Assembly: GCA_024684065.1 (NCBI GenBank)
Contig: JAIKXO010000220.1
Location: 1 to 38,802, forward strand
Length of the DNA: 38,802 bases
Source of the DNA: Lachnospiraceae bacterium
GTDB taxonomy: Bacteria; Bacillota_A; Clostridia; Lachnospirales; Lachnospiraceae
Direction of reading: 5' to 3'
The translations under genes and the position numbers were made by a program. The notes beneath the pieces are model-generated. The model had not been told where the DNA came from, searched no databases, and worked only from the letters and a program-made list of their open reading frames with translations. This document shows positions 24,703 through 33,112 of this stretch, in pieces (position 1 is the first letter of the stretch; every line of letters starts with the position of its first letter).

Positions 24703-26283
24703 TTATCGGACTATTCTGTCATTTTTCAAAATAACGAATACTTCATCCCGGTACAGTACTGAATGTCCCGTGTCAATATTCAGATTCAGGATATCATTAA
24801 CATTTTCTTCTTCTGAATTTATCAATACATATCCTGCTTCAGTATTTGCCTCCCCACTGATCATAAAATTCGTTCCCGTACCATCCGGTAACGCCAGTTG
24901 CCAGTATGGGCCGAGGAATCCATAAGTCGCTACCGTATTGTTCCATCTGTCATTGTCCTCTGATATATCCATTATTTCGGTAAGCATCTCTTTTTCCTGC
25001 AATATCGCCTCGGTATAGGCAGAAACCTCAACGCGTTCATAGATCAGACCGCTATGGTATTTCTTTATTCCTACAATAGCAATAACAAACAGCAAAACAC
25101 CAAGTTTACGAAGATCTGTGAAACTTCCTCCTTTCGGCTTTAAGACCGACATCAGCAAGAAGGTACAAATCAAACCTGTATTGCTACCCCTGCACAGGGT
25201 CCAGCCGCTGCCTGTATAGAGAATACAATATCCGAAAAGAAACCCGGCGAGAATATATACAAAAATGTAATCCCTTTCACTTCTTGTGAGTATAAGGTTA
25301 TAGACAGACACGAACATAATGATCAAATATACTATAAAGTACCAGAAAAGGGTATGGTCATTAGCCTGAAGAACGGAAGGAAGATCCACTGTTTCAAGGT
25401 TTTCGAATGTGTTATCTACAACATATACTACCATTGAATACAAACCGTTTTCCTTAAGCTCATTTACATAGCTTGCTATTGTAGACTCCGTATATGGAGA
25501 AGAAACTAACGAAACGATCTTATTTTCAATAAAAGCGATCAGCAATGTACTCACTAAAGATATAATAATTCTGATATGAAAAGGCTTTCTTTTCAATAAG
25601 GCATTACAAAACAAAGGGATAAATAATGCCAGAATAACATATACATTTATTGCAAATATAGTAAACAGGAAAAAGCATAATATCATAAATAAATGCTTCT
25701 TCCCGTAATTTTCCTGTTCTTCTACTTTTCTATATAAATAAACAGTAATACCTGTTAATACTATAGCCAATGAATAGCGTAATCCTTCACACATAGATGT
25801 CATAGAATATCCGATAGTGATGAACGATATACAATACATAATGATCATCCAGATCATTTCCCGTCTGTCCGGTTGAGTCAGTATACAAAACAAAAAAAGT
25901 GATATCGCTAAAAAAGACAGATTTGCCAACGCCATAGAGTATAAATGCCAACCGAATAATGTACCAAACACTGCATATGGTAAAAGCGGAGAGATCCCCC
26001 ATGGACCAAATGTTCCAAATTGAGCATGTGTCCCGTTATAGCCATAATATCCCAGGGGTCTGCCATATGTTATAACAGCCTGCACCTGATTATGCCACCC
26101 TACTTCATCGTTCCACACCGGAATAAGAATCTTCAGATCAAATCTCTGTCCATTTATTAAAAGCAATAAGAAAGCCACGGAAAAAGGCACCAGCAGAATA
26201 AGTAAATACCATAAATTAAATCCATGTAATAATCTGCTTTTTCTGTCTTTAATATTTGTATATAAATTCAATAACGAGTTCAT
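24703..26283 (-). CDS. GT-C-type membrane glycosyltransferase
   Basis: A 526-residue polytopic membrane protein with roughly eleven hydrophobic segments. The first extracytoplasmic loop has LIPVWNDEVGWHNQVQA, placing an acidic N-D-E at the position typical of GT-C catalytic bases, followed by an aromatic- and glycine-rich stretch (YGYNGTHAQFGTFGPWG). A soluble tail of about 90 residues ends the protein. The frame opens at a TTG (26328) overlapping the upstream gene, but the ATG at 26283 gives a better N-terminus although AAAAGG is 13 bases away, so the start is uncertain. It is the second of two GT-C genes after the ArnC-like gene, so it may use that enzyme's lipid-linked sugar. Confidence 0.7.
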   Translation of the reverse strand: MNSLLNLYTNIKDRKSRLLHGFNLWYLLILLVPFSVAFLLLLINGQRFDLKILIPVWNDEVGWHNQVQAVITYGRPLGYYGYNGTHAQFGTFGPWGISPLLPYAVFGTLFGWHLYSMALANLSFLAISLFLFCILTQPDRREMIWMIIMYCISFITIGYSMTSMCEGLRYSLAIVLTGITVYLYRKVEEQENYGKKHLFMILCFFLFTIFAINVYVILALFIPLFCNALLKRKPFHIRIIISLVSTLLIAFIENKIVSLVSSPYTESTIASYVNELKENGLYSMVVYVVDNTFENLETVDLPSVLQANDHTLFWYFIVYLIIMFVSVYNLILTRSERDYIFVYILAGFLFGYCILYTGSGWTLCRGSNTGLICTFLLMSVLKPKGGSFTDLRKLGVLLFVIAIVGIKKYHSGLIYERVEVSAYTEAILQEKEMLTEIMDISEDNDRWNNTVATYGFLGPYWQLALPDGTGTNFMISGEANTEAGYVLINSEEENVNDILNLNIDTGHSVLYRDEVFVILKNDRIVR

Positions 26284-26315
26284 AATCAGAACATTACCTT
26301 TTAAAACATTTAATT

Positions 26316-27545
26316 CTATATGCTCCAAGGGATTTCAACACCTTGAGCCACATTAACAAAATATACTATTCCACTTATCAGATGCCAGAAAAGTACAAAA
26401 ATACCTATCAGATAGTAAACGTCTTTAGATGCGGATTTAGATTCGTTTCTCTTATAGGTATATTGAAGCATATTTTGAAAAAAATAAGGAACTGCATATA
26501 TGAATACTATATAAAGCCCCGCTGGAATACCCCATCCAAAATTCCCGTGATATTCTCTTGAACCAGTTTCTTTAAAAACACTATAAATTACAACTGAAAC
26601 AAAAAACAACCAAAGAGAATATCCCAGATTCGGATCAACAGGCCTATTATCCCTTTTGGATACAATCAAATCAGCTATCCAAACATACAAAGGGAAAAAA
26701 AAACTTCTGGCAAACTTGAGGAGCATATGACCTATGCTTCCCTCCCATAACAAGTTCGAAAAAAAAACTATTGCTATCCCTGATTCTTCGCTCCCTCCGC
26801 CACTCTTATATATCAATATATATTGAACTGCAAGTACGATCATTGATAGAACAACTGTCAGCCCCATAATAAAAGTACTTTTCAAACATACCATATTTCT
26901 ATGCTTCAATAATCCTGCCAATAATACTGTTGCCAGTGAAATGCATACCGTCAGGAGAAAGTTTGGCTTAAACATGGTGGCAACAGCAAGTGACAGCGCC
27001 ATTGTCCACCAGCTTTTTGTTTTTATCCCGTCTAAATACGTTGGATACGTTCCATAAAAAAAATAGAGATAGACAACTGCAAACAGTCTCATCCCAAAAT
27101 ATGTTGAATTATGCCAAGGTTGGGATCCTAAGGAAAAAGCATAGAAATATGGATAAATAACAGGTATATATAGGGCCGTCACGAAGATCAGACCAGTCGA
27201 AATAAAAAGAGCGATCCATTTTGTCAGAGTAAAATATCGTTCTATCAGCTTTAATGATATCAACCATGTAAGCATTACCAGAAATGATTCCGCAACTGCA
27301 AAAATCAGTTGCAGCAAGGGAAATGATGTCAAAAGACCTAAAAAAAATATAAATATAGTTTCTAATCCATACCCATCCAACAATATGCCGGCATCAATAT
27401 GCAAAGGAGTATCACTTACATATAATCCATCCGGATGAATTGCCATACCAAAAAAGACAGCTGTCATTAAAGCTGTAATGATTATCGCTATGACCAGTCT
27501 GACTTTTTCATAATAAGCAATGCTTTTTAACAGTTCTTTTTTCAT
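26316..27545 (-). CDS. Polytopic membrane protein, probable GT-C glycosyltransferase
   Basis: A 409-residue protein with about ten membrane segments and no large soluble domain. Near residue 45 an extracytoplasmic loop carries YVSDTPLHIDAG, resembling GT-C active-site loops, and further on SLGSQPWHNSTYFGMRL and FKPNFLL. The frame starts at a TTG (27587) that lacks a ribosome site, so I choose the ATG at 27545 (MKKELLKSIAYYEKVRL), which still has only a modest GAG/AGG upstream. It follows the ArnC-like gene by 77 bp. A role as an acceptor-side transferase for the lipid-linked amino sugar is inferred from context; a polymerase-like role cannot be excluded. Confidence 0.62.
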   Translation of the reverse strand: MKKELLKSIAYYEKVRLVIAIIITALMTAVFFGMAIHPDGLYVSDTPLHIDAGILLDGYGLETIFIFFLGLLTSFPLLQLIFAVAESFLVMLTWLISLKLIERYFTLTKWIALFISTGLIFVTALYIPVIYPYFYAFSLGSQPWHNSTYFGMRLFAVVYLYFFYGTYPTYLDGIKTKSWWTMALSLAVATMFKPNFLLTVCISLATVLLAGLLKHRNMVCLKSTFIMGLTVVLSMIVLAVQYILIYKSGGGSEESGIAIVFFSNLLWEGSIGHMLLKFARSFFFPLYVWIADLIVSKRDNRPVDPNLGYSLWLFFVSVVIYSVFKETGSREYHGNFGWGIPAGLYIVFIYAVPYFFQNMLQYTYKRNESKSASKDVYYLIGIFVLFWHLISGIVYFVNVAQGVEIPWSI

Positions 27546-27622
27546 TTTCTCAAAAAACCTGTGATAAAAGGATACCGGAACAAACAAATCAATAGCATTC
27601 TGATCGATCCCGGAACATGGAG

Positions 27623-28567
27623 CTATTTATTGTCCGATAGAACTGTATCGCCATACTCTTCCCGAATAACATATTGCGGAGCATTGTTCAGACTAATATA
27701 TATACGTCCTATATATTCTCCGACCAATCCAATCATAATCAGTAAAAATCCATCCAGCAACAAGGTCAGCGCAATAACAGAGCTCCAACCTTCAAGATAT
27801 TGAAATCCGCAAATTCTTTTTATTATTATGACAATTGCATACAGCATTCCTATCAGTGCTATAACAACACCCGATAACGAAGCTATTTCCAAGGGTTTGA
27901 CAGAAAAAGCCGTAAACCCGTTCATCCACAGCCTGATCAGTTTTCTTAAAGTATAATTTGATCTGCCGGCGAGCCTCTCCCTGTGTTCGATCTCAACATC
28001 GCATAAATTCGATGTGGTTCGAAACGCCAGACCTCCGACATATGGATACGGTTTATCATATCTGATCATTTCATCAATGACGAACCTTCTGTAAGCTGCA
28101 AAACTCATAGGGTGAAGATCCTTCGGCATGTCTATCAGTGAAATGCACATTCTGCGATTTATTTCACTTCCGACAGAACGCCATTTGGCTTTTTTTTCAA
28201 CGGGATATCTGGCATAAACAGTGTCATATCCTTCATCTATCTTTCCAAGCAGCGTAAAAATTCCCTTTGGATCGGCCTGTCCGTCATCATCCATCTGGAT
28301 TATGACATCGCCCTTAGAAGCTCTGTATCCGGCCATCAAAGCAGAATGCTGCCCGAAATTCCTTGAAAATCTTATACCTTTTACTTTTCCGGGGTACTTA
28401 TCGGCCAGCCTTTTTATAGCATCCCACAACTCAGAGGTTGATCCGTCATTCACCAATATTATCTCATATAAAAGTCTGTCCTCGATCGTTGAGACTATCT
28501 CGTCCACAACCGGTTCTATAGTCTTATCTGAATTGAAGCAAGGTATCACAACAGAAATATTCCACAT
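27623..28567 (-). CDS. Polyprenyl-phosphate glycosyltransferase, ArnC/GtrB-like
   Basis: A 314-residue GT2 enzyme of the DPMS/ArnC/GtrB group, which moves a sugar from its nucleotide onto undecaprenyl phosphate at the inner membrane face. Visible are SVVIPCFNSDKTIEPVV, LVNDGSTSE, RFSRNFGQHSALMAGYRASK (very like ArnC) and the metal motif QMDDDGQADP with Asp93-95. Two C-terminal membrane helices and LVGEYIGRIYISLN, a hallmark of this group, follow. The ATG at 28567 has AAGGA seven bases upstream. Neighbours (DegT aminotransferase, ATP-grasp, SMR pair, GT-C) point to an amino-sugar substrate such as a 4-amino-4,6-dideoxy sugar. Confidence 0.88.
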   Translation of the reverse strand: MWNISVVIPCFNSDKTIEPVVDEIVSTIEDRLLYEIILVNDGSTSELWDAIKRLADKYPGKVKGIRFSRNFGQHSALMAGYRASKGDVIIQMDDDGQADPKGIFTLLGKIDEGYDTVYARYPVEKKAKWRSVGSEINRRMCISLIDMPKDLHPMSFAAYRRFVIDEMIRYDKPYPYVGGLAFRTTSNLCDVEIEHRERLAGRSNYTLRKLIRLWMNGFTAFSVKPLEIASLSGVVIALIGMLYAIVIIIKRICGFQYLEGWSSVIALTLLLDGFLLIMIGLVGEYIGRIYISLNNAPQYVIREEYGDTVLSDNK

Positions 28568-28609
28568 GTTCGTTTCCTTTTTTTTTAACTAAACTATCAT
28601 TATTCAGAT

Positions 28610-29785
28610 TCATTCAAATTCGATCCGGGCAAGTTCATCGAATCTGTTCAGTATATCCATCATCTTCCCATAGGAATCAAATTTCATTATCAGGATCCCT
28701 GCTTTGTATTTTAACGGATCATCCACGACCGTTCCCTTATTATCACGCATGTACTCGTATATTATAAACGGTTTCAATTCATCATCTATAAAGATATCCT
28801 TAATTATGCCCTTTCGGGAGGTCATGATGCACTCCCGTGCAACATAATTATGTTCCACCGCATAACTGTCATCCGGCTTCTCCCCGCACTCCGACCTGAC
28901 GATCTGCGCAGGATAATCGACCCCTGTCGTATATTTCGCAAGCAGCACATAAAGATCCCCCGGCATCCTTCTGCACGGGTCTATCATGACCGGATAGCCG
29001 CTTTCATCCAGAATAAACTGGGTATGAAAAAGACCGTCAGCCAGTTTACAGTGCCCTGCTATCTTTTCTATGTCATTAATGAGCGAAAATTCGGCATGCT
29101 GAGGGATATCCGAAGGGGAACACGCCCCACGAACAAGATATTTGTTTATTCCGTACTGCTCATTATCGATCATATACCAGACAATCTTATCATTCTTTAA
29201 AAGCGCTGTAATGCCATGATACGATCCGGTAATGAACTGTTCTAAAATAACATATTCCTCTCTTGTCATTTTCATGGCCTGACGGAATGCTTCTATCGCT
29301 TCGTTTTGTTCATGACAGACCCTGACGCCCTTGCCGCCGGTCAGGTCAACCGGCTTCACAAGCAGGGGAACCCCGACTTCATCAAATGCTTTTTTCACAC
29401 CGGCCTCATCCCGGCATTTTCTTATCAGTGGGGTTTTTATACCGATTCTTTCAGTCATTTCCCGGAATCTGTCCTTTATATGGATCAGTTTTGCCGTTTC
29501 ATATGAATCGTGGCCGGGAAGCCCAAGCCTTTCACAGGCGTAGGCTGTTGAAATATAGGCAAAATCATTGGCACCGGAAACAATGCCCTCTACGCCTTCC
29601 GTTTCTGCAAGGCTTAAGACCCATTCCCTGTCTGAAAAGTCACCTTTTACATATTTATCTGCCGTCAAATGGCCTATGGAGCCCTCATCATTCCCTGTTG
29701 AAACAACATACCAGCCAAGAGCCTTAGCAGCCTGAATAACCGGATATTCTGAATGGCTGCCACCTGTTATCAGTAATTTTTTCAT
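28610..29785 (-). CDS. ATP-grasp carboxylate-amine ligase-like enzyme
   Basis: A 391-residue ATP-grasp protein. The N-terminal Rossmann-like part begins KKLLITGGSHSEYPVIQAA. The ATP-binding core has LLVKPVDLTGGKGVRV (Lys144 and the glycine loop at 150-154) and EYVILEQFITGSYHGI. The metal-binding part reads FHTQFILDESGYPVMIDPCR. Such enzymes join a carboxylate to an amine or similar nucleophile through an acyl phosphate. Its position between an oxidoreductase and an ArnC-like transferase, in a unit headed by a sugar aminotransferase, suggests ligation of an amino acid or other acid to the sugar amine. That substrate assignment is inference. The ATG at 29785 has AGGA ten bases upstream and follows the oxidoreductase by 12 bp. 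Confidence 0.82.
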   Translation of the reverse strand: MKKLLITGGSHSEYPVIQAAKALGWYVVSTGNDEGSIGHLTADKYVKGDFSDREWVLSLAETEGVEGIVSGANDFAYISTAYACERLGLPGHDSYETAKLIHIKDRFREMTERIGIKTPLIRKCRDEAGVKKAFDEVGVPLLVKPVDLTGGKGVRVCHEQNEAIEAFRQAMKMTREEYVILEQFITGSYHGITALLKNDKIVWYMIDNEQYGINKYLVRGACSPSDIPQHAEFSLINDIEKIAGHCKLADGLFHTQFILDESGYPVMIDPCRRMPGDLYVLLAKYTTGVDYPAQIVRSECGEKPDDSYAVEHNYVARECIMTSRKGIIKDIFIDDELKPFIIYEYMRDNKGTVVDDPLKYKAGILIMKFDSYGKMMDILNRFDELARIEFE

Positions 29786-29797
29786 GTGTCCTAAATC

Positions 29798-30979
29798 CTA
29801 TAATTCCACTGCTTCTCCTAATTCGGATGATTTGTACGCGGCATATATTATTTTTATGCTGTCATATGCAAGATCAAATCCCGATTTCGGTTCCCTGTCA
29901 TAGTATATGGAATCCATAAAATCCCTCATCTCATCAGTATATCCTCTGATTATCTCATCCTCCAGAAAGGGATTGTTCCATCCGGTTTTTGACGGAAGCA
30001 TCTCTGATAAATATATATCATTCATATTATCCTCATCCAGGAAATATGTACTCATGAGATTTGACATGGTAAGATTACAGTTGATCACCGCATCGTTACA
30101 GTACAGCTCAATATAGTTTTTACTGCCACCCAGAAGTACATCCGTTGCAATGACCGTTGCTTTGCTGCCATCCGTAAAGGTTACGATAACCGTGCCGTTG
30201 TCTTCGACATCATGCGGTCTTGCGGCGATATGCCTGTGATCATACTCGTTTAACGACGGAGTTATCCTGCCCATATCCGCGAATATCGATCTTACCTTAA
30301 TGGTTTCCCCACGTGCTTTTGCTTCTATTCTTTTAAGCCAGAGCAGGGCACATAGAGGATGGGCTCCGGTCCTTATAAACGTTCCTCCTCCCGTCCTGCA
30401 CCACTCCCCTGCTACCGGAGAACTTGACCCCTTCAGGCTCTCCTCTCCCTTTGCATAAAGGATCTTGCTCTTCTTTTTTGAAATGATCTCGGCTGCCTTA
30501 CTTACCGCAGGCGCATAGACGAAATTCTCGGCATACATGAATTTCTTCCCGCTGCTCTTTACTATTTCTCCCAGCGCATCAATTTCCTTTAGAAGCTCTT
30601 CATACATGATGCTTTTTGATACTTTATCCCCTATGGGCTCCGGATCTCCCTCTTTTCCAAAATATCCGCTTAATGGCTTCTCACAGATCACATGCTTTCC
30701 TGCCTTCAGGGCCTTTATTATCATATCCTTATGAGCATAGGGAGGCGTACAGACATCTATCACATCGATCTCTTTATCCTTCAACAGATCCTCAAAATCC
30801 AGGGATGCATTTACAAAACCGTACCGCTCCTTCATCGCATTAACCTGCTCTGCACGACGGGCGATAATATGTTTAAAGCATACGGGAACCCCGGTATATC
30901 TGATAAGAGCATTCATATGAAGCTCTGTCGCCCTTCCCGCGCCTGCCATCCCCAGGCATATTTCACCTTTACCGTTCAT
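29798..30979 (-). CDS. Gfo/Idh/MocA-family oxidoreductase
   Basis: A 393-residue NAD(P)-dependent sugar or small-molecule oxidoreductase. The Rossmann loop is GMAGAGRATELH near residue 10-21. The family block GKHVICEKPL places the conserved EKP at 100-102. The C-terminal alpha/beta domain has GGTFIRTGAHPLCALLW, with a histidine where the family's catalytic base lies. Members oxidise or reduce hydroxyl groups on sugars, inositols and nucleotide sugars. In this unit it could act on a sugar nucleotide, or make the acid used by the ATP-grasp enzyme. The ATG at 30979 has GGGGG seven bases upstream. Confidence 0.85.
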   Translation of the reverse strand: MNGKGEICLGMAGAGRATELHMNALIRYTGVPVCFKHIIARRAEQVNAMKERYGFVNASLDFEDLLKDKEIDVIDVCTPPYAHKDMIIKALKAGKHVICEKPLSGYFGKEGDPEPIGDKVSKSIMYEELLKEIDALGEIVKSSGKKFMYAENFVYAPAVSKAAEIISKKKSKILYAKGEESLKGSSSPVAGEWCRTGGGTFIRTGAHPLCALLWLKRIEAKARGETIKVRSIFADMGRITPSLNEYDHRHIAARPHDVEDNGTVIVTFTDGSKATVIATDVLLGGSKNYIELYCNDAVINCNLTMSNLMSTYFLDEDNMNDIYLSEMLPSKTGWNNPFLEDEIIRGYTDEMRDFMDSIYYDREPKSGFDLAYDSIKIIYAAYKSSELGEAVEL

Positions 30980-31000
30980 GATCTGTCCCCCAAAAACAGT

Positions 31001-31354
31001 CTATCCGAAAAGCGAATAAACTATTATTCCCGTAATGATAAGTCCCAGTGCCATAAACTTCTTAGTTCCGATCTTTTCATGAAATATCTTTACGCCAAAA
31101 TATGAAACATATATATAACTGGTCGTTTCAAGTACAGGCCCCATAGAAAGCGGAATGCCCCTGTAGGCGATCACTGAAATAAAGGTGGCAGCGGCAAAAA
31201 CAGTATACGCCGATACCACCAGAGGATTAAGATATTCCTTTATCGGAGAATCATATTTCTTTTCCGAGGCTTTCTTCAGCATAACCTGCGATAACGAACT
31301 GATAAAGACGCCAAAGAGCAGGATCAGGGCATAAACGATCTTAAAATCTCTCAT
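31001..31354 (-). CDS. SMR/EamA-type four-helix membrane protein, flippase subunit candidate
   Basis: A 117-residue protein with four predicted membrane helices, of the small multidrug resistance/half-EamA size class. Features are SSLSQVMLKKAS in helix I, GIPLSMGPVLETTSYIYVSY in helix III, and FHEKIGTKKFMALGLIITG leading into helix IV. ArnE and ArnF, which form the undecaprenyl-phosphate-aminoarabinose flippase, belong to this class. Its start overlaps the stop of a second such gene (ATGA), and GGAG lies six bases upstream of the ATG at 31354. The paired arrangement next to an ArnC-like enzyme suggests a heterodimeric flippase. Confidence 0.8.
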   Translation of the reverse strand: MRDFKIVYALILLFGVFISSLSQVMLKKASEKKYDSPIKEYLNPLVVSAYTVFAAATFISVIAYRGIPLSMGPVLETTSYIYVSYFGVKIFHEKIGTKKFMALGLIITGIIVYSLFG

Positions 31355-31719
31355 GCTTCACTCTCCCCGCCGTTTGCCTGCGAATACAGTACGACGCCGA
31401 TCATTACGATAATAATCCCCACAATTTTCCCCACGCTTATGGCTTCATCAAAAAAAACAATTCCCCATATCATGCCCCACGCAACAGTCACTGCCTTGTT
31501 TGAAAACGCCGTAGTGAGCGGCAGTTTTTTTAGCACCTGCTGCCAGCCTATTGCATAAAAACCCAACAGTAAGAACAGCATTCCGTAATACATGAAAAAC
31601 TCCCGGCTTAAGAACCCGGCCTGAGCCGCCTTCTTGCTGCAGATACCGCCTAAGGAATATATCATTAACAGCAGATGCAGGGCGATAAACACTTTCACTC
31701 TTTCACTTATAATTTTCAT
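31351..31719 (-). CDS. SMR/EamA-type four-helix membrane protein, second flippase subunit candidate
   Basis: A 122-residue, four-helix membrane protein of the same size class as its downstream partner. Features are LLLMIYSLGGICSKKAA, QQVLKKLPLTTAFSNKAVTV, where the P-L-T-T-A-F-S block resembles SMR helix III, and FFDEAISVGKIVGIIIVMIG. I use the ATG at 31719; a TTG at 31728 is also open. No ribosome site is visible before either, so expression may depend on coupling to the aminotransferase gene 27 bp upstream. Together the two genes look like an ArnE/ArnF-type pair. Dimerisation and substrate are inferred. Confidence 0.78.
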   Translation of the reverse strand: MKIISERVKVFIALHLLLMIYSLGGICSKKAAQAGFLSREFFMYYGMLFLLLGFYAIGWQQVLKKLPLTTAFSNKAVTVAWGMIWGIVFFDEAISVGKIVGIIIVMIGVVLYSQANGGESEA

Positions 31720-31746
31720 ACATATCAAACAGCATCATAATTATCA

Positions 31747-32889
31747 TTATTTACGCATGGATCGATCGTAAAATTCCCTTATGCATTCAGCTACCATATC
31801 GACAGCTTCATTACCCATGCCATAATACATCGGAAGCCTTATGAGTCTTTCACTTTCTTTTGTAGTATACTTATCTTCTCCGGCAAATCTTCCATACAGC
31901 CTTCCTGCAGGAGCGGAATGAAGGGGAATGTAATGAAACACCGCCCCTATCTCCCTCGTCTTAAGATAGTCAAGCAGCTTTGTCCTTTCCTCTAAATCCT
32001 TCACTTTAATATAGAACATATGAGCATTATGGATACATTCCTTCGGTATATAAGGAAGCGTTATCCTCCCCTCATCCATAAGAGGCTTTAAACGTTCATA
32101 GTACCTGTTAAAGCTGTTCATCCTGTCATTATAGATTTCCTGAGCCTTATTCATCTGCGCGTAAAGAAAAGCGGCATTAAGCTCGCTCGGAAGATAAGAC
32201 GAACCCGCAGCCACCCAGGTATACTTGTCTATCTCACCCCGGAAAAACTTGCTCCGATTGGTACCTTTTTCGCGGATTATCTCTGCTCTCTCTATATCTG
32301 CCGGATCACGCATCAAAAGCGCGCCACCCTCTCCCATGGAGATATTTTTGGTCTCATGAAAACTATAACACCCGAAATCACCGATCGTTCCCAGTGCCCG
32401 TCCTTTATACGAACTCATGATACCCTGTGCGGCATCCTCGACCACCCTGAGCCTATATCTGTGAGCGATATCCATGATAGTATCCATCTCACAGGCTACA
32501 CCGGCATAATGCACGGGTACGATAGCTTTTGTCCTTGATGTTACGGCATTCTCTATCAATGTTTCGTCAATATTCATGGTATCAGGTCTGATATCAACAA
32601 ATACCGCCGTAGCACCTCGCAGGACAAAGGCATCGGCAGTTGAAACAAATGTATAGGAGGGCATGATAACCTCATCGCCTGGTTTGATATCGATAAGAAG
32701 CGCCGCCATTTCCGTAGCATGAGTGCAGGATGTGGTCAGCAGGGCCTTTGATATTCCTGTATATCTCTCTATCCATTCGCTGCAGAGCCTTGTATATTTA
32801 CCGTCTCCGCTGATCTTATGCAATTTCAGCACATCCGCTATATTTTCAGCCTCTCCTCCGACAACCGGAGGGATATTAAATGGGATCAT
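31747..32889 (-). CDS. wecE: dTDP-4-amino-4,6-dideoxygalactose transaminase (WecE/RffA)
   Basis: A 380-residue PLP enzyme of the DegT/DnrJ/EryC1 family. It is very close to WecE (RffA) along its whole length: MIPFNIPPVVGGE, TTSCTHATEMAALL, MPSYTFVSTADAFVLRG, VPVHYAGVACEMDTIM, FHETKNISMGEGG with the PLP lysine Lys181, and AVFHYIPLHSAPAG. WecE converts dTDP-4-keto-6-deoxyglucose to dTDP-Fuc4N using glutamate. The one visible difference is a residue missing after the PLP lysine (GEGG versus GGEGG as I recall WecE). The ATG at 32889 has GGAG seven bases upstream. It heads the minus-strand unit after a good promoter. RmlA/RmlB, needed for its substrate, are not in the window. Confidence 0.93.
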   Translation of the reverse strand: MIPFNIPPVVGGEAENIADVLKLHKISGDGKYTRLCSEWIERYTGISKALLTTSCTHATEMAALLIDIKPGDEVIMPSYTFVSTADAFVLRGATAVFVDIRPDTMNIDETLIENAVTSRTKAIVPVHYAGVACEMDTIMDIAHRYRLRVVEDAAQGIMSSYKGRALGTIGDFGCYSFHETKNISMGEGGALLMRDPADIERAEIIREKGTNRSKFFRGEIDKYTWVAAGSSYLPSELNAAFLYAQMNKAQEIYNDRMNSFNRYYERLKPLMDEGRITLPYIPKECIHNAHMFYIKVKDLEERTKLLDYLKTREIGAVFHYIPLHSAPAGRLYGRFAGEDKYTTKESERLIRLPMYYGMGNEAVDMVAECIREFYDRSMRK

Positions 32890-32947
32890 AATTGTTCTCC
32901 AGTCTTACAACGCACCGATCAATCTTCCGAATATCTATAACAAAATT

Positions 32948-32976
32948 ATAATAGCAAACCGTCTCTTTATTTGCAA
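32948..32976 (-). promoter_or_regulatory. Promoter of the wecE unit
   Basis: On the minus strand: TTGCAA (32971-32976), a 17-bp spacer and TATTAT (32948-32953), with an extended -10 TG (TTTGCTATTAT). Start of transcription would be near 32941, giving a leader of about 52 bases to the ATG of wecE. The 299-bp divergent gap holds no gene. The -35 hexamer is palindromic and is also the apparent -35 of the opposite promoter. Confidence 0.62.
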
Positions 32977-32999
32977 TTGTTTTTATATTGTGCTAAACT
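32971..32999 (+). promoter_or_regulatory. Divergent promoter sharing the -35 hexamer
   Basis: On the plus strand: the same TTGCAA (32971-32976), a 17-bp spacer and TAAACT (32994-32999), with an extended TG (TGTGCTAAACT). The -10 matches four of six consensus bases, so this side should be weaker than the wecE side. Transcription would start near 33006, leaving a leader of about 180 bases before the GT-C gene, which includes the hairpin at 33113-33138. Confidence 0.45.
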
Positions 33000-33112
33000 G
33001 CTGATATTGTCATGTATTTTGATTATTCGGTCATCCGTTCGGCGAATAGTTATCATATTAAGACGATTTTCAAGGCAGATCACGCATTCAGGCATAAACG
33101 CTCAATTATACC

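Noticed and set aside
28610..29785. The ATP-grasp enzyme as a carbamoyl-phosphate synthase fragment or biotin carboxylase.
   Set aside because: It is a complete single-module protein with its own Rossmann-like N-terminus and no sign of truncation, and its neighbours are sugar-modifying genes.
30692..31105. A plus-strand open frame of 137 codons across the oxidoreductase/SMR junction.
   Set aside because: It is antisense to two genes with clear family motifs and has no ribosome site.
31747..32889. The WecE-like aminotransferase as the missing LegC.
   Set aside because: Its similarity runs the full length of WecE/RffA, including blocks specific to the dTDP-4-keto-6-deoxyglucose enzyme, and it is in a different transcription unit.
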